Shown here in pieces: positions 12,589-26,100 of a stretch of 64,000 bases of DNA. Made by a program: the position numbers and the translations under genes. Source of the stretch: Emydura subglobosa (taxonomy: Eukaryota; Chordata; Testudines; Chelidae). Within the stretch, counting starts at the first letter, position 1. The number at the start of each line of letters is the position of its first letter. The notes beneath the pieces were generated by a model. It saw only the letters and a list, made by a program, of their open reading frames with translations. It ran no database searches and was not told the DNA's origin. Where the stretch lies: NCBI GenBank assembly GCA_007922225.1, contig ML679960.1, forward strand, positions 5,588,198 to 5,652,197, read 5' to 3'.

Positions 12589-15244
12589 GTTAGTGTGTTT
12601 CCCCAAGGGAGAGCGCACAAAGGAAATAACTCTATGTGAATCAATGTTTAGAGATACATGAAACCGAACTGAAATTGATAAGTATTGTTTACACACAGAT
12701 ACACACAAACCATTCAAAAGTTAGTTTCTTTTACTTGGTTGTGGTGTTCCCCCTCTTGTGATTTTTCTCTCTAATGTGGCAACTCACCATTTTTAATCCT
12801 TTATCTGATGGCTGCGTGTTAGGCTAGCATCTGACCTTATGAACATGCTTAACAAATGCATAAAGATTTTCCAAATCTTTTCAAAGCCCTCCTAATGATA
12901 ACTCTGTTCTTCACAGTGAGAAATCCTTTTTTCAGAAGTGAACACAAAAGTTGTTTCCGGTATTAAATATACAACCTCCGGTTGTTCAAGCAGGGCCAGA
13001 TTGTAGCCCATTCTGCATTTCCACGTGGAAGGGGGCACTTTACACCTCCACATTCCCCTGTGCTGGCTACTCACATTGTGGGTAGTGTATGTCCGAGGAG
13101 GGCAGACTGCACAGGACTACTATCTCCCCCCATTCCTGCATATGTAGGCAGGAAGGGTTGGGGAATTAACTGTTTCACCACTCCAATATGCCAAGCAGAG
13201 CAGCTACACTAGGGAATGCTTGGTGTGGGATTCTTCTGCCCCTGAGCAGGAGGAAACCAGAAGGCAGTTTAGCTTATAATTATTAGGTATTGGGAGTATT
13301 TACTAAAAGCAGATAAAACTTTTTGGTATCTCTGAGGGTGGCAGATGTTTTATTACCCTGAAATCACATAATGAAAGCATTTAAAAAAAAAAAAAAGCCT
13401 TTAATTAGGGAATATTTTGGATTTCTACAGTACATTAAATATTTTGTCATTCCACAAAAAATAAATTCTGCATCAGAATGACTTATTAATTTGTTTCCAA
13501 ACTACAAGCTGCTAAGAAATGTAAGCATTTAGAGGATAAAAGGAGAGATTAACTATTAATGTAATGTGTCTGCAATATTTGACACCCTACTTAGCATGAC
13601 CATTATCTGCTACAGCCACAAAATTTATTCTTCATGCTCCCACTGTATTGCCAAAATGCCATATGGCCATGCTTGTTTTTCTTCAAATAATTTTTACATA
13701 AACAGCTGGTGAACTGTTTTCATTGTAACACAGCACATATTTTTTGAGACAGTTAGGAAGGATTGATGTACCTCTAGTTGCTACCATGCTTTTCATGTCA
13801 GTGTTGCAAGGAAACTTGTATGTATTATTCAAAAACTGGAAGATCAGTCTATTTTTCTCTTTATGGACTACCGAGTGAAAGAATTCCATATGTAACTGTG
13901 TCTTTTTCAAGCTTTATAGACATGTCCTTTGAAATAAAAGTCAATGGTTAATAAAGATTAACCTTATATGAAGCAGTCAAGTTATAAATGGTGGAAAAGA
14001 CAGGATTTTTTCCTTTTAATTAATTGGTGATTAAAAGCGGTAGGGTTCAAATGGGCTAGAGCCTGACGCCTGTTACCAGGGTAAATCAGAGTTTACTTTA
14101 CTGACGTCAAGTGAGTTATTTCAGATTTGCATAGTGGCACCTTTATTTCATTTGCAATTTTTTCCTAGGTACTTTGTAATGAACAAAACTTAGACTAGCA
14201 AAGTTGAGTAAGATTGTGTTTTTGAAAAATATTCTCTAGCTCAATCCACTAGGCTTTCTTCATAGGCCTGATCTAAAGCCCACTGAAGTCAAATGGAATC
14301 TTCCTATTTACTTTAATGGAGTTCCGCTCAGGCTATGTATGAATATAAATGTTCCCAGTGAAGTCAATGGGCTTACTCAGTAAGTTCTGCAGCATTGTGC
14401 CTCTCACTTGTAAATGAAGATGATGTATATTGTAGCTCTTTCAAAAAAAGATACAGGCTAAGAGGGAGAGAGGAATATATAAAGAGACCCAAAATGCCAC
14501 TTTTAAGAATTTAGGCCTTCCTTGTAAGTTAACTTGTTTAAAGATATTAGAAATGGTCAAGTAATTTTACAGGAATTTGGTAGAGGATGAAGGCATCCCC
14601 TTGCCTAAGAAACACAGAAATCTATTGAAAGAGGAATACTGTGGAAAACATTTCCTGCCTTCAGAGATTTGTGTGAAGTTGTAGATCGATGATTTAGGAC
14701 TTGGAATGAATGAGCCAACCTTTAGAAATGTAGGGCCTTATTTATGTCAATACCTTAATTCTCAGTTAGTTATACTGACTTAATTGGGGCTACTGTGTAC
14801 CTGAGTAAGGGTGGCCAAATCAGGCCCTTATATTCACTTTCAGAGTGTGGATTTTCTGCCTTTTTCTTGGGGACTACATCTCCAATCCAGATTGGATTAA
14901 TAAAATGACAAGTAATAATGGCACCCACTAATTCTCCAGGGACTCTTGCTGACCTTTTATATTCCCAGCTGCTGATTTGTCCTCTTAATTGGCCAAACTG
15001 GGTACACCCATTCTGACACATGGGAGCAACACATGCTTCATTTACAGAGTCCAGATGCCACCCTGTGACACAAGCGTATTTAGGAACCTAAAAATGTAGA
15101 TAGGTACCTAGTGGGATTTTCAAAGCTCTTAAGCAAGTTAGGCACCTGATTCCCATTGATGTAAGTGCTTTTGGAAATCCTATCTGCATTTTTAGGCCCA
15201 CAATAACTATCACAGAAACATGGCTCTTTATTCTAGAGTCAGTA
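12589..15244. other. No gene seen; one palindromic repeat
   Basis: Non-coding. The sequence 'cctgatctaaagcccactga...tactttaatggagttccgctcaggc' at about 14266-14333 is a copy of the abundant 'gatccaaagcccattgaagtcaatgg' palindromic repeat. A poly-A run of about 15 bases lies near 13382. No gene or other element is recognised. Confidence 0.45.
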
Positions 15245-15252
15245 GTTCATGC

Positions 15253-15665
15253 CAGTGGTTCTCAACCAGGGGTATGCATATCCTTAGGTGTACGCAGAGG
15301 TCTTTCAGGGGATACATCAACTCCTCTAGATATTTGCTTAGTTTTCCTACAGGCCACATAAAAATCACTAGCGAAATCAGTACAAACTAAAATTTCATAC
15401 AGACAATAATTTGTTTATAATGCTTTATATATTATACACTGTAATGCAAGTACAATATTTACATTCAAATTGATTTATTTTATAATTATATGGTAAAAAT
15501 GAGAAAGTAAGCAATTTTCCAGTAATACAAAAGCTGTGACTCTTTTGTATTTTTATGTCTGAGAATGTAAGCAAGTAGTTTTAAAGTAAGGTGAAACTTG
15601 GGGTACGCAAGACAAATCACACTCCTGAAAGGGGTACAGTGGTCTGGAAAGCTTGAGAGCCACTG
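15253..15665. mobile_element. hAT MITE with target duplication
   Basis: The left end reads 'cagtggttctcaaccagggg' and the right end reads 'gagagccactg', whose reverse complement is 'cagtggctctc'. These are short terminal inverted repeats of hAT type. The flanks are 'gttcatgc' (15245-15252) and 'gtttatgc' (15666-15673), an 8-bp duplication differing at one base, as hAT transposases make. The interior is AT-rich and non-coding, so the element depended on a transposase supplied in trans. Confidence 0.85.
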
Positions 15666-16004
15666 GTTTATGCTACAGGACTTTCAGAGACTGAAATAGT
15701 TATTAATTCTAAAAGAAGCAAATCAGTTCTCAGCCATCATTAGTGATGCAGTGAAGGTCATTTTGACACAAAGGAAAATTATTTTTCATAGGCTTAGTGC
15801 AAGAGTCATTCAATAGCTGATGGACCTTCTCTTAGAAATCCAGGGCGGAAAAATCATATTTCCAGGCAAAGAGAGGGGAATGTAAACAAAGACTCTCTGT
15901 CAGAAGCTAAGCAGTTGGAGGGCAGAGAGGAACAGTACAACCAGGATCACTTTTCACCCTGTGCTCGGGACTGAAGAATGGGGCAAAACCAGGCCCTAAG
16001 GGGT

Positions 16005-16125
16005 ATGCAGTATGTCTGCACTGCAATTAAACTGTCCCTTCGCCCAAGCCCCGCAAACGTGAATCAACTGACTTGGGCCAGGCATGGATGCTTAGTCAAA
16101 GTATAGACATACACTTAATGGCCCA
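16005..16125. mobile_element. Short MITE, 'tatgtctgcactgcaattaaa' type
   Basis: The left part is 'gtatgcagtatgtctgcact' then 'gcaattaaac'. The right part is 'gtatagacatacactta', so the ends are inverted around 'gtatgtct...agacatac'. This corresponds to a frequent turtle MITE beginning 'gggtatgtctacactgcaattaaac'. The copy is short, decayed and non-coding. Its exact borders and target duplication are not clear. Confidence 0.5.
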
Positions 16126-19100
16126 CCTATCCCAGCCACATAGGATGTTCAGCCAGAGCAGGAACGCTCAGAGATGGAACCAGCACTGAGGATCACAGAG
16201 ACTTTCACCCACAGGACCTGTGGCAACAGTAGGTCAGGGAGATGCCCAAATAAGACCCTCTAATCCAGAAGTCTACTCACATGGGAAAGTGTTTGCAAGA
16301 CCAGAGCATAAGCAGGGGGAAGGGGGAATGCTAACTCCTCATACACAGCATGTTTCATCCCAGTTTCCTTTACTGTGGCAGTACATTGTTGTAACTGTTC
16401 AGTGTAATTATTTTGGCTCATAAAACAGAATTTATTTTGTAATATATTAGCTTATTTTGTTCTTTTGTTTCCAAATGACAGTGTACATTTGCCATATTTT
16501 CTTACTATAATTGTTCAGTAATACTGTTCTAGTGCAGCCATAATGATTGTGATAGACTATTCTGCATTGTTAAAACAGCATTTTATTATGACTGTAATTG
16601 TTTGAGCCTGGCACATACATTTTGTAGTTTATCTTGTATTTATGCAGAATTGGTATTAGTTTATGTTTGCTACAGCACACCAGCTCTGAAAGACTTGCTC
16701 AACAGAGATCAAAATTCTGGCAAACAGTTTATTAAAGCTATAATAATAAAATAATTTGTACTACCTATATATATATATATTTGTGAGTACTGGAAAACAA
16801 TAGTACTAATGATTACAGAGACAGCTGGACAGTCTGGGCAACATGTAATATTCTCTGAAAAGTGAATGCTAGGCCAAATAAGAGGATTGCAACCAGATAT
16901 AACAATTTATTTTTAAATGTAAGGAATACCAAATCACTGAGTAGCTGCTAAATCTAGCTGAGTCATTACTTCAGAATGGTTCTGAGAAGCAAAAGATATC
17001 AAAAGACCTTTTACTTATTGCTGAGTAACAAAACTTCATGCTGCAGTGTTGAGGATCAGAACTTACCCAAATTTAAAAAAATAAATAAATTTAAAGAAAA
17101 GACCTGCTGTGTGCACTAAAGGGAAACTACCTTTATCAGTCACTTCACAACTTCAGCACTAGAGGAGCATCACTGAAAATAGATCTCTTTGAAAATTTGC
17201 TTGAAATGTCCTGTTCCTACACGCAAGACAATTCCATCTCTTTTAAAAAATGTATGTTAACTAGCATAAGTAATTTGAGATATTATCCAGAAAGCTGACT
17301 GCTGACAAATATTTAGCACCTAAATAGGCCACTGAAGAGAGGATGAAACACCAACTGGTTATCACCATCACATGGTAACTTGTCCACATTTAATTCCAGC
17401 ACCAAAGAAGAACACAATCTCTTGTTGAGTTACAGAATCTGAAATCAGGTAAAGGCAGCGGGTCTAAGTTTTGATCTCACACACATTCATTTACACTAGT
17501 TTGTCATCTTCATTAAAATTTACTGCTGATTCATAATGTTGCTAATGATATCAGAATCTGGGTTTAAGCGACAGATCCTTGTGTGAAGGAAAAGGAATAG
17601 CAATTTTTTTATAAATGTCCATTCTATATCCTGGAGTACCTGAAATACTTTCTGCATAAACATCACCAAAAATGGAGGGTATTGATATTTAAAGGGTGTT
17701 TGTAGGCAAAAGTATAAGTCTCAGTTGCCTCCGTAATCAAATAATGATGGATCAAAAACTGATAAGTTTATGGGTTCAAATCTATTTAATTAAAGGGATT
17801 TCAGATAACCAAGCTTGACTGAGTTTATCAAACAATTGTAAGTCAGCACATAACAGAAAAGATATATACACTAGACCAAACCAGAGTCTCTTAGAACTGA
17901 TCTCCGCAGCAGTGGCAAGTCTGGTTGATTTCAGCCTCCCTGGTTCTGTCTGCTTCCTTCCAGTCTTTTATAGGTACTTCCCTAGATTCTTGGAAGTTGG
18001 GGATGGAACTCAGGGTTAGTTTCAGCTCCAAGCAGTTCCTATTTTCTCCTCCAAATAGATCTTATTTGAGTATACTTCCAGACTTTGTCACATTTAATAA
18101 ATTTTCTAATGGCATAATTAACATCTGTCGCTTATTCGTTATTTTTCTTGCTCGTACATTTATACATATATTCCTGCGTATTGCAATTAAGACATTGCTT
18201 TCTCCATCAAAAAAAAGCATGGGATTGTGTTAAAGATCAATATTTCTTTTTTCCAAGTTTAGCAAGCTTGTACTTTTCCCTTCTTAGCAGGACCAGAGGA
18301 TAATGGAAGTCTGGTTCATGAGGGAGGCATAGGCCTTATATAAGTCTGGTTCATAAGTCAAAACCGCTATCTATCTCCAAGATATCATGCTACTGTGGTT
18401 ATTTCTAAGATGACTATCACCGTAGTAACAAAGCACCATACATCAATTACAGCTATGCTAGTATTGAACATGCCCTAAAGATTCCTATTGTATCTCTTAT
18501 TCCTGGTGTGCCTGGGTGAATAGATACCTGGCCAAATAATGGAGCTAAATGGAGCTCATGTTTTTGCCTATAAAACTCTTTCATTATCAACACCCTTAAA
18601 TTATTGGCTGATTTTCATGTGGCAAATATTTCATATAGGTTGTGGCTTGGGCTCTGTCTCCTGGAGTCATGTGATGATGTTGGGATCTGCTTCCATTTAA
18701 AATAAATAATGTTTTAACCCCTGAGGTTGGGGAAAAAAAGCATTTGAAAACACGACCAAGAGTCATCTGCCTAAGTTTGCAGACAGCCTGAAACAATAAC
18801 TCTTGGCGTGGGGGTGCATCTCCATGTATGATTCTGTTTTGTAGTTACTTCTGTTTTCTACAACATTAAAAGCTTCAAAAGAAAAAGATAGAAAGGTTAG
18901 GATTTAACACTTGGGAAAGCTCAGGTTGACAAAAATGTCTCAAGATCTCATTAAAAAGACATAAAAATCATCATTTGGTATACTATACAAAGAAGTATCA
19001 GACCCAATTATTTCAATTTAAGTTTGTCTAACTGATGTTAAAATTTTTTTGACAGTGTTAATAATATTGCCTCACAAGCACTTCAATCTGTGTTTGTTTT

Positions 19101-20114
19101 ACTTACAACATATGTCTTGGTATCTAAAAGATACTTAAGACTTAACAAATGTTATAATATGAACTGAAGTTTTACCAAATAATTAGTTGTTTTCTAAGTG
19201 CATATCAACTTTCATTTCAAGTTGACTCACACTAACAAGGTCACATTACTCTATTTTTGATACATAAATAAAATTCATATATCTAATATAATGAGAATCA
19301 CAGTAGCTTCTAAACTTTGAGGGGCTGGAGGCACAGCAGGACATTAAATTACAGTGTGTGCCAGCTCTGAGACTAGTTATGCACAAAACAGCACAAGACA
19401 CACACATGGATCCACTGTTCCCTTGACCTATAGCCTCCATCCATAGCATTGTGACTTATCATTTGCCATTTTCTATAGTTGCACATAAATACTCCACTCT
19501 TAAAAGATTCCTAGAGCCCACAGACAACTGTTGGGGAAATAATCAGCTTGGTATTTCAGTTACCTGTAGTTCAGTTACCAGTGTCAACCTGGGTGCATGC
19601 CTGTGTCCTTTTTAACTAATGCAATTGTATACATATCACACACCACAGTCATTATACCTGTATATATATATGCAGACCCGCAGCAAAGAGTGCAGGCACC
19701 TGTCTACCCAAACACACATTCCTTGCCCTGACCATGCCATCTGCTCCTTCCTAGGAGGAGAGAGACTTCCCCCACCGGATGTGGGCTTTGTGATGAATTT
19801 CCAAGTAAGTCCATAGTACAGATGTTCCCACCTGCTCTTAGGCACATCAACTCATCTGCCTGCCAAAGACATTGTGGATAGCTGACCTTTTTTTTTTTTA
19901 CATGAAACTTCTATGAAATAGGCCAATACTGATGAAGAGTGATGAGTCACTCCTTTATCCCTCACATCCTTTCATCCTCTTTATCCTCCTAATCCTCTTC
20001 TTTCCTTTAGTTACCTCCTCTATATCCCTTCTTCTCTCTTCCCTATCTCTGTCCTTCTCTATACCCCTCCTGTGTTAATGACCTGCCTCCTCCACAAAGA
20101 AGGTACAATTTAAA
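16126..20114. other. No gene seen; microsatellite only
   Basis: A (TA)n run of about eight units lies at 16765-16781, and a shorter TA run near 19663-19671. Around 16255-16300 there is a weak trace of the palindromic 'actcacatgg...gtttgca' repeat. The remaining open frames are short and unremarkable. Confidence 0.45.
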
Positions 20115-20220
20115 GTCAGTGGCTAGACTCTGATCTCATTTACACTACTGTAATTCTGGAATAGCTCCATTTAAAGAGATGGTGGTGTAACACAGATTAT
20201 TATCTAGCCTCATGCAATCA
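20115..20220. repeat. Palindromic repeat, 'ctgatctcatttacac' type
   Basis: The sequence 'gactctgatctcatttacact' followed by 'gctccatttaaa' and 'gtgtaacacaga' is a diverged copy of a short repeat. The usual form reads 'tctgatctcatttacaccagtgtaaatc...actccattgaagtcaatggagttaca'. Related scraps lie near 21333, 25243-25340 and 30685-30775. Non-coding. Confidence 0.4.
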
Positions 20221-20340
20221 GGATTTCTACTGATGTTTACTGTTTAAAGGGAGAAGGGGTTCACAAGAGACTGTCACCTATATATTTTTTTCTCAGCTGG
20301 AGGAAATCCCTGCCCTTCCATTATACTATATATTTTTTTG

Positions 20341-21048
20341 TCATAGAATCATAGAAGATTAGGGTTGGGGGGGAGCTCAGGAGGTCATCTAGTCCAACCC
20401 TCTGCTCAAATCAGGACCAACCCCACTAAATCATCCCAGCCAGGGCTTTGTCAAACCGCACCTTAAAAACCTCTAAGGATGGAGACTCTACCATCTCCCT
20501 AGGTAACCCATTCCAGTGATTCACCACCCTCCTAGTGAAAAGGTTTTTCCTAATTTCCAACCTAGACCTCCCACGCTGCAACTTGAGACCATTGCTCCTA
20601 GTTCTGTCATCTACTACCATTCAGAACAGCCTAGCTCCATCCGCCATGGAACCCCCTCAGGTAGTTGAAGGCTGCCATCCAATCCTCCTCATTCTTCTCT
20701 TTTATAGACTAAATAAACCCAGTTCCCTCAGCCTCTTCTCATAAGTCATGTGGTCCAGCCTCCTAATCATTTTTGTTGCTCTCCGCTGGACTCTGTCCAA
20801 TTTGTTCACATCCTTTTTGTAGCGGGGGCTCCAAAACTGGACACAGTACTCCAAATGTGGCCTCACCAGTGCCAAATAGAGGGAATAATCACTTCACTAA
20901 ATCTTCTGGCAATGCTCCTATTAATGCAGCCCAATATGCCATTAGCCTTCTTGGCAATAAAGGTACACTGTTGACTCATATCCAGCTTCTTATCCACTGT
21001 AACCCCCAGGTCCTTTTCTGCAGAACTACTACATAGCCAACTGCTCAT
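20341..21048 (-). mobile_element. CR1 LINE, 5'-truncated 3' end
   Basis: The plus-strand left end 'tcatagaatcatagaag' is the reverse complement of the ATTCTATG repeats that end CR1 elements, so the element points left. After a short 3' UTR ('tcatctagtccaaccctctg', 'cagccagggctttgtcaa') comes the end of the RT protein: [20 protein letters not shown], then [15 protein letters not shown]. Further up are [18 protein letters not shown] and [16 protein letters not shown] at 20890-21030. The element stops at about 21048, so only the last fifth or so of ORF2 is present, with small frameshifts between the two blocks. Confidence 0.92.
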
Positions 21049-22194
21049 ATCATGGTTGAAGCAAGAAAGAAAGAGGTTAAAAGACTGAAAGAATGAAACA
21101 CAAGGTTGAAAAGTAATAACAGTTCAAATGAAAAATAGAAAAGGTGGGTGAACAATGTCCCCATGGGATAAAAAACAAAAAGAATAAAAAACATAAGATC
21201 TCAATGCTATTGGTTCACACTGATGGCAGGATTTTACATGCAGCTTTTAGTAATGTTAAGAAGCAGGAATATAAATATCATTTAAGATTTCTTTCTGATA
21301 CTAATCTAATGAAAAGAGAAAAAAAAATGTAGAACCAGATTCTGCTCTTTTTCACAAGTGTAAATGCAGAATAACTCCACACTTCTCAGGGTAGTTACTC
21401 TAGATATTCAGTGTTGTAAATACTTAAAATCAAGTCTGGTCTATACTTCCTAAATCTTAGTTGATATCTCTTCTACAAACTCAATTGTGAAACTGAATTG
21501 AACTAATCTGCTTTTACAACCACAACGGAAAGAAATACTAACTTCCTGGAATACCCTGGCATCTGTCCAGAAAAATATGTAGAAGTTCATTTTTCATATA
21601 AAGCATGTTATTAACGAGCTAGTTGTAAAACAGTCCCCTAGGTAAACCAACTATGACCACAAGCATTAAATGTTCCAGCAATCAAATATTCATTGTCGTT
21701 ATTTAGCAGTTTGACCAGTCTGTGCTATTTTTCCTCCAGCACATAATAAATACTATGTCTATAAACATTTCATTGTAATTCAGAATTACTTATTTTTATG
21801 TTACGTATCCACATGTTCATCATACTAGCCTATTGCAGTAATTGAGATTAGCAGATGCACTCTCACTAGATGCACTCAAACATGCTGATGGTGGTGGGAG
21901 GAGCCATAAATGTTCCTAGAGAGATACAGGATCCCATATGTGAACATCTAAGACAATACTGCCAATGCATTATGAGCAGAGGGCCTTCAACTCTGAAACT
22001 GACTTCTTTGTTGGCTCGATAGTGCATTCTTTTGTTAATCTTTCAAACATGGTGAATGGCTTTTATGTCTATTCCATCTTCGTCCTGAAGATTGGGGCAA
22101 ATCTACTTCATCCTGGTTTGTCAGCTACTGTGGGTCTTTTAATTCAGCTTTTTACTACATTATATTTATAAACAAATGTGTTCATTAGAAGCGA
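21049..22194. other. No gene seen
   Basis: AT-rich non-coding sequence between two CR1 fragments. A diverged 'ccagattctgctctttttcac' palindromic-repeat scrap starts near 21335. Confidence 0.4.
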
Positions 22195-23196
22195 GATGAG
22201 GACCAAGGACGGAGTAGGCCTATTACTCAGTGAAGAAGGCAAGACCAATAGCAGAAAACAGCAATGAACATGTTAAACGCCTTTCTTTGTTTCAGTTTTC
22301 ACCAAAAAAGTTAGCAGTGATTGGACAATTAACATAGCAAATATCAGTGCAAATGTGATAGGATCTGAGGCTAAAATAAGGAAAAAACAAGTTAAGAATT
22401 ACTTAGACAAGTTAGATGCCTTCAGATCAGCAGGTGTGGTGAAATACATCATAGAATACTTAAGAAACTGTCTGAGGAGATCTCTGAGCCATTAGCAGTT
22501 ATCTCTGAGAACTCAGGGAGAATAAGAGAGATCCCAAAGGACTGGAAAAGGGCAAGTATAGTACCTATCTATAAAAAGAGGAATAAGGACAACCCCAGAG
22601 CATTATAGACCTCTCAGCTTAACTTCAGTTTTGAGAAAGAAAATGGAGCAAATCAAACTATCAATTTGTAAGCTCCGAGAAGATAATAAGGTGATAAGTA
22701 ACAATCAACATGGATTTTTCAAGAATAAATTATGTCATACTAACTTAATAGCCTTCTTTGACAGGGTAACAAGCCTTGTGGATAAAGGTCTGGAAAATGT
22801 GAGCCTATTAGGACAGATTGAAAAAAAACCTGTTTAGTCTGGAGAAGAAGAGACTGAGCGGAGACATGAACAGTCTTCAAGTACATAAAAAGTTGTTTTA
22901 AAGAGGAAGGTGATCAATTGTTCTCCTTATCCACTGTAACAGAACAAGTAGTAATAGGCTTAAACTGCAGCAAAGGAGATTTAGTTTAGACATCAAGAAA
23001 AACTTCCTAACTGTAAGGGTAGTTAAGCACTGGAACAAATTATTTAAGGAGTTTGTGGAATCTCCATCACTGGAGATTTTTAAGAATAAGTTAGACAAAC
23101 ACTTATTGAGGATGGTCTACATAATACTTAATTCTGCCTCAGGGCAGGGGACTAGACTAGATGAGCTCCCTTCCAGTCCTACATTTCTATGCATCT
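22195..23196 (+). mobile_element. CR1 LINE with the middle of RT deleted
   Basis: The first 600 bp carry the early RT region in broken frames, with KVSSDWTINIANISANVIG and then RPLSLTSV, KVISNNQHGFFKNKLCHTNL and IAFFDRVTSLVDKGLE. At about 22800 the sequence jumps to the C-terminal part, RRFSLDIKKNFLTVRVVKHW then ESPSLEIFKNKLD. It runs to a 3' UTR ending 'tacatttctatgcatctg', the CR1-type 3' end. The central RT palm with the catalytic Asp pair is missing. It is a dead, internally deleted plus-strand copy. Confidence 0.85.
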
Positions 23197-26100
23197 GGAC
23201 ATATTGGCTCTGATTTAGAAAAAAAATACAAGTACTTTATCTACCATTTAGTTATCTATGGTGTGTAGCATCCGTAGGCATAGATACATTGATGAGAAGG
23301 ATGGGGGAGCCAATTCTGATAAAATAATACAGAACAACTATTTTGCCCACCTTATGAACCCAACTTAAGATGAGTATGTTTACTTGTTTTCCTTGCTATT
23401 TTTATTTCCATGTGTTTCTGTAATTTACAGTTCCTGCTCAGTTCAAAAGTGCTAAAATACTCTAAGAAACACAAAACCAAAACAGAAATTCAGAAGCATC
23501 ATAAGATGCTTGAAATATTTGTTGACCAATAGTAGTGCAATAAAATAACCATATGACCTGCCCTTATTCACCCAGTCACCCAGTGGAAGGCACTTCTTGT
23601 GCATGAATTTGCAGGACCTGGCCCTAACTTTGTAGACCCAAACATATATGGATAATTTCTAATAGGTTGTGACAATTTGAGAAATCCATCTATACAGCTT
23701 CTGAATTGTGGTTGATAAAAGGAAGTAATTTTGAAGTCTGCAGTCTTTCCAGGGCTGGGCAGGGGACCATGAGGTTGTAGTGCTCAGGATGGAGGGTCTG
23801 CACTCAAAGAGTATGCCAAGAGACTGGAACAGTTCCTTGTCTCTGTTCAGTCTTTGGAGGTGTAAAAACACCCAAGGATTCAGAGGCTGGAATTTCCTCT
23901 GATGGCAGTCTGGTGGGCATCCAGAGGTTTACTCATCATTACCATCTACATAGTTTGTGAATTAGATCCCTCCATGTGGTCAGGGATCCATAGCTGTGGA
24001 GGAAGGAAGATATGGGCAAGAGAGACTGTGTCAGGTGATACAATGTTCTTTTTCCACTTTGAGCCCTGCAGAAAAGCTGATGGAAAGAGAATACAACTCA
24101 CGGCTGCATTAACTCTTCTGCTGTTCCATTCAGACTTGGTAAAACAACTTTTAAAGGGGGAGTTCTAAGCATAGGGTAATCAGATTTTTAAAGTGAAAAA
24201 CCAGACCACCTTTTATTATGGGGATGTCTTTTGTGGAGATCAGAGATGTATGGTCAGGGGGATTGTGACAGCTTGTGTCAGAATTAGAGGAGAGTAAAAA
24301 GAGTGAGCACTCCTCCTTCTCCCCATTCTTAGCAAGCAATGCTACTTGCTCCTTTTTCCCCTACCATCTTTTGAACTTAATCCTGCCTTTCCCTCGACAG
24401 TGTTGAGGACCCATGCGAAGAAGCACCCAGTAGGAGGCCTCATTGGAATGGATGAGATCAGGGGACCAGGGATATGACTTGAGGCTCACATGCATTCAAC
24501 TAGTCTACTATAAATTTTAGCATTGTAGCTGCCTGATGACACTTTTAGATGAACAATTTGCTCAGATTTGCACTTTTAACATTTTTTTTTTATTTTATTT
24601 TTTGGTGTGTGTAAAACTGATAGGAGCAGTAAGACAAGACCTGAAAACAGGGACTTTTAAGATTTCAAGGACACCTGATCCCTTTACCCAAGGAAAACAG
24701 TAGCTTGACAAAGCTCTGGCAGTCTGGTTCCAATGATGATGTGCTGTCAGGGATACTTGGAAGAGCATCATGGGAACTTCATACTGGCATGGAGTCACAA
24801 GAAATCTAGGCTGAAGGCCTTGGACATTTTTGGATCCCTCGCGGTCCATGGCATTTGGGTGGAAGTGCTTCCCTTCCTACAGGATGGGAGGCTTCTAGGG
24901 TAAAAGTTATAACTATATATGTAACTTATCATTACTTATCTGGGCCAAAGGTCCCGAACATATGCATACTAACGGCCTTAGCTTTTCATACAGGATGTGG
25001 TCTGTCCGTTTCTTGCGTTACACCTATAATACTTTGACATGAATCTATGACTCTATTATAACAAAACAAAAACTCAAATACTTAAATTTATAAAGAAAAA
25101 GTATATATGTGTAAGCAAGTGGGCTAGTCCTATAGCCTACAGGGAACAATTACACAAGGGCTGTTCACAGGGTTTTGATATTAAATGAGCAGTGTAAAAC
25201 AAAATTAACACACTTTGGCTTCCAAATCATCAAATACTATAGACCAAATTCAACTCATTTACACCAGTTCAAATCCAGACCTTAATCCTACAGACTTCAA
25301 TAGATATACACCAGTTTAACAATACAGCAGAATTTGTCCCTCAGCCCTTTGTTTCTGCACTTCCAGTTTCATGAACTCATTTGGGTCTTTCTTGGACTTC
25401 AACTCTCTCGTTTTAAGGTGAATATGTTTTTTAAACCCCCCCAAAAATTATAAAAATGAGAAATAATGTCTTTGCTAAATATAAAATTTACATTTATATG
25501 TGCAACTATCAAATATAACTGAAAATATATAGACTGACAATAGATGATGTTGGTGGGAAATCAAATTTCCTCCCTGCCTCCATTATCTGTTGTCCCAAAG
25601 GCCAAGACATATTGGATATGATTCCATCTTGAATCTACAAACTCTACCCAGTCAGTCAGAAAGGGCATATTGGAGCAAAAAATGTTCTTCCCCAAGTGGT
25701 TGGTTTTGTTAAAAATAACAATGAATTCAAGTCTCCCACTGGACAATACAGGGTTGTATCCATCATTTACTCATCAGGCTGGCTGATTAAGGACCCAGTC
25801 TAACCTTGAACTAAACTTTTACCATAGATTTCAGTGGGACCAGGAGCATAACTTAAAAGCATGTTTGTTTGTTTTTAAAGCTTCATTTTCTTGGTAAAGT
25901 CATTCATCATGGAATCAGCGCATCAAAATGTAACTTTGCCATAAATTGATTTAATAGAAAGGAAAATACAAGATAGTGCAAAATGTGAAAAGATATAGAG
26001 GTAATTAAAGACTGCATTAACTTTGCTATAATTTTTGCCCACCATGGATGGAAAATTTGGTTGGTCTGTGCTAAACACAAACAAGCAAACAAGTTTTCAG

